This document shows, one piece after another, positions 62,507-64,000 of a stretch of 64,000 nucleotides of DNA. The position numbers and the translations under genes are program-made. Location: the NCBI RefSeq assembly GCF_008831155.1, contig NZ_WBKB01000006.1:124001-188000 (forward strand), in the 5' to 3' direction. The notes under the pieces were generated by a model. The model saw only the letters and a list, made by a program, of their open reading frames with translations, was not told the DNA's origin and did no database searches. The number at the start of each line of letters is the position of its first letter. Within the stretch, counting starts at the first letter, position 1. Source of the stretch: Gulosibacter chungangensis. GTDB lineage: Bacteria > Actinomycetota > Actinomycetes > Actinomycetales > Microbacteriaceae.

Positions 62507-64000
<1,494 letters not shown>

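Overview
The window is high-GC DNA with gene families and intergenic repeats typical of Actinomycetota. The TTGAGTAG...TATCGAA palindromes, TTG/GTG starts, DUF3151 next to purA, and the set of catabolic genes suggest a Microbacteriaceae-type soil or host-associated heterotroph. That placement is inference from gene content; no rRNA or tRNA gene is present to confirm it.

Layout. 0-5.3 kb: a cut-off sensor histidine kinase behind a small membrane protein with a 20-Asp tail, a lipoprotein, purL and a flavodoxin-like protein. 5.3-12.2 kb is an accessory graveyard: an orphan HigA whose higB is reduced to its last codons, a low-GC lipoprotein, a frameshifted nucleotidyltransferase, a scrap of a deaminase, a broken AAA/DUF4143 ATPase, an intact deaminase, a zapE with a stop codon in its Walker B motif, and an intact AAA/DUF4143 ATPase. 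The broken and intact DUF4143 genes both sit downstream of arrays of a 17-bp motif repeated every 23 bp.

12.3-26.3 kb: a 2-oxoacid dehydrogenase operon (E1 alpha/E1 beta/E2, with E1 alpha truncated at its 5' end), a NitT/TauT-type ABC transporter, a GlcD-like FAD oxidase, then a Gfo/Idh/MocA oxidoreductase - DUF993 - sugar phosphate isomerase operon, a LacI regulator and a divergent glycerate kinase. Three near-identical LacI-type palindromes (TGGGAAAGCGCTTTCCCA class) stand upstream of the ABC transporter, the oxidoreductase operon and the lacI/glycerate kinase pair. They tie these genes into one probable regulon for an unidentified sugar or polyol acid.

26.4-35.5 kb: choline to glycine betaine (BCCT transporter, betaine aldehyde dehydrogenase, GMC choline dehydrogenase), a stress-type SDR, an FHA protein, a DMT permease and a hydrolase. 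35.6-48 kb: amine and beta-amino acid catabolism (CoA-acylating semialdehyde dehydrogenase, PucR regulator, two class III aminotransferases, a sarcosine oxidase-like enzyme) with a hipBA toxin-antitoxin pair and two truncated oxidase genes fused head-to-head, followed by an aldonolactone oxidase and chorismate mutase. 48-51.8 kb: deoC, a thiD-type kinase, purA, DUF3151. 51.8-54.1 kb: an FMN riboswitch followed by a RibXY-type ABC permease and binding lipoprotein with no ATPase gene alongside. 54.1-64 kb: a homing-endonuclease-repeat protein, a SpoU methyltransferase, a solitary DNA methyltransferase, pyrE, xth, a serine hydrolase, a nitroreductase, an atypical MurE-like ligase and the 3' part of clpB.

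The intergenic DNA is rich in three families of short palindromic repeats (called A, B and C below). Their copies lie near gene ends and near several of the rearrangements.
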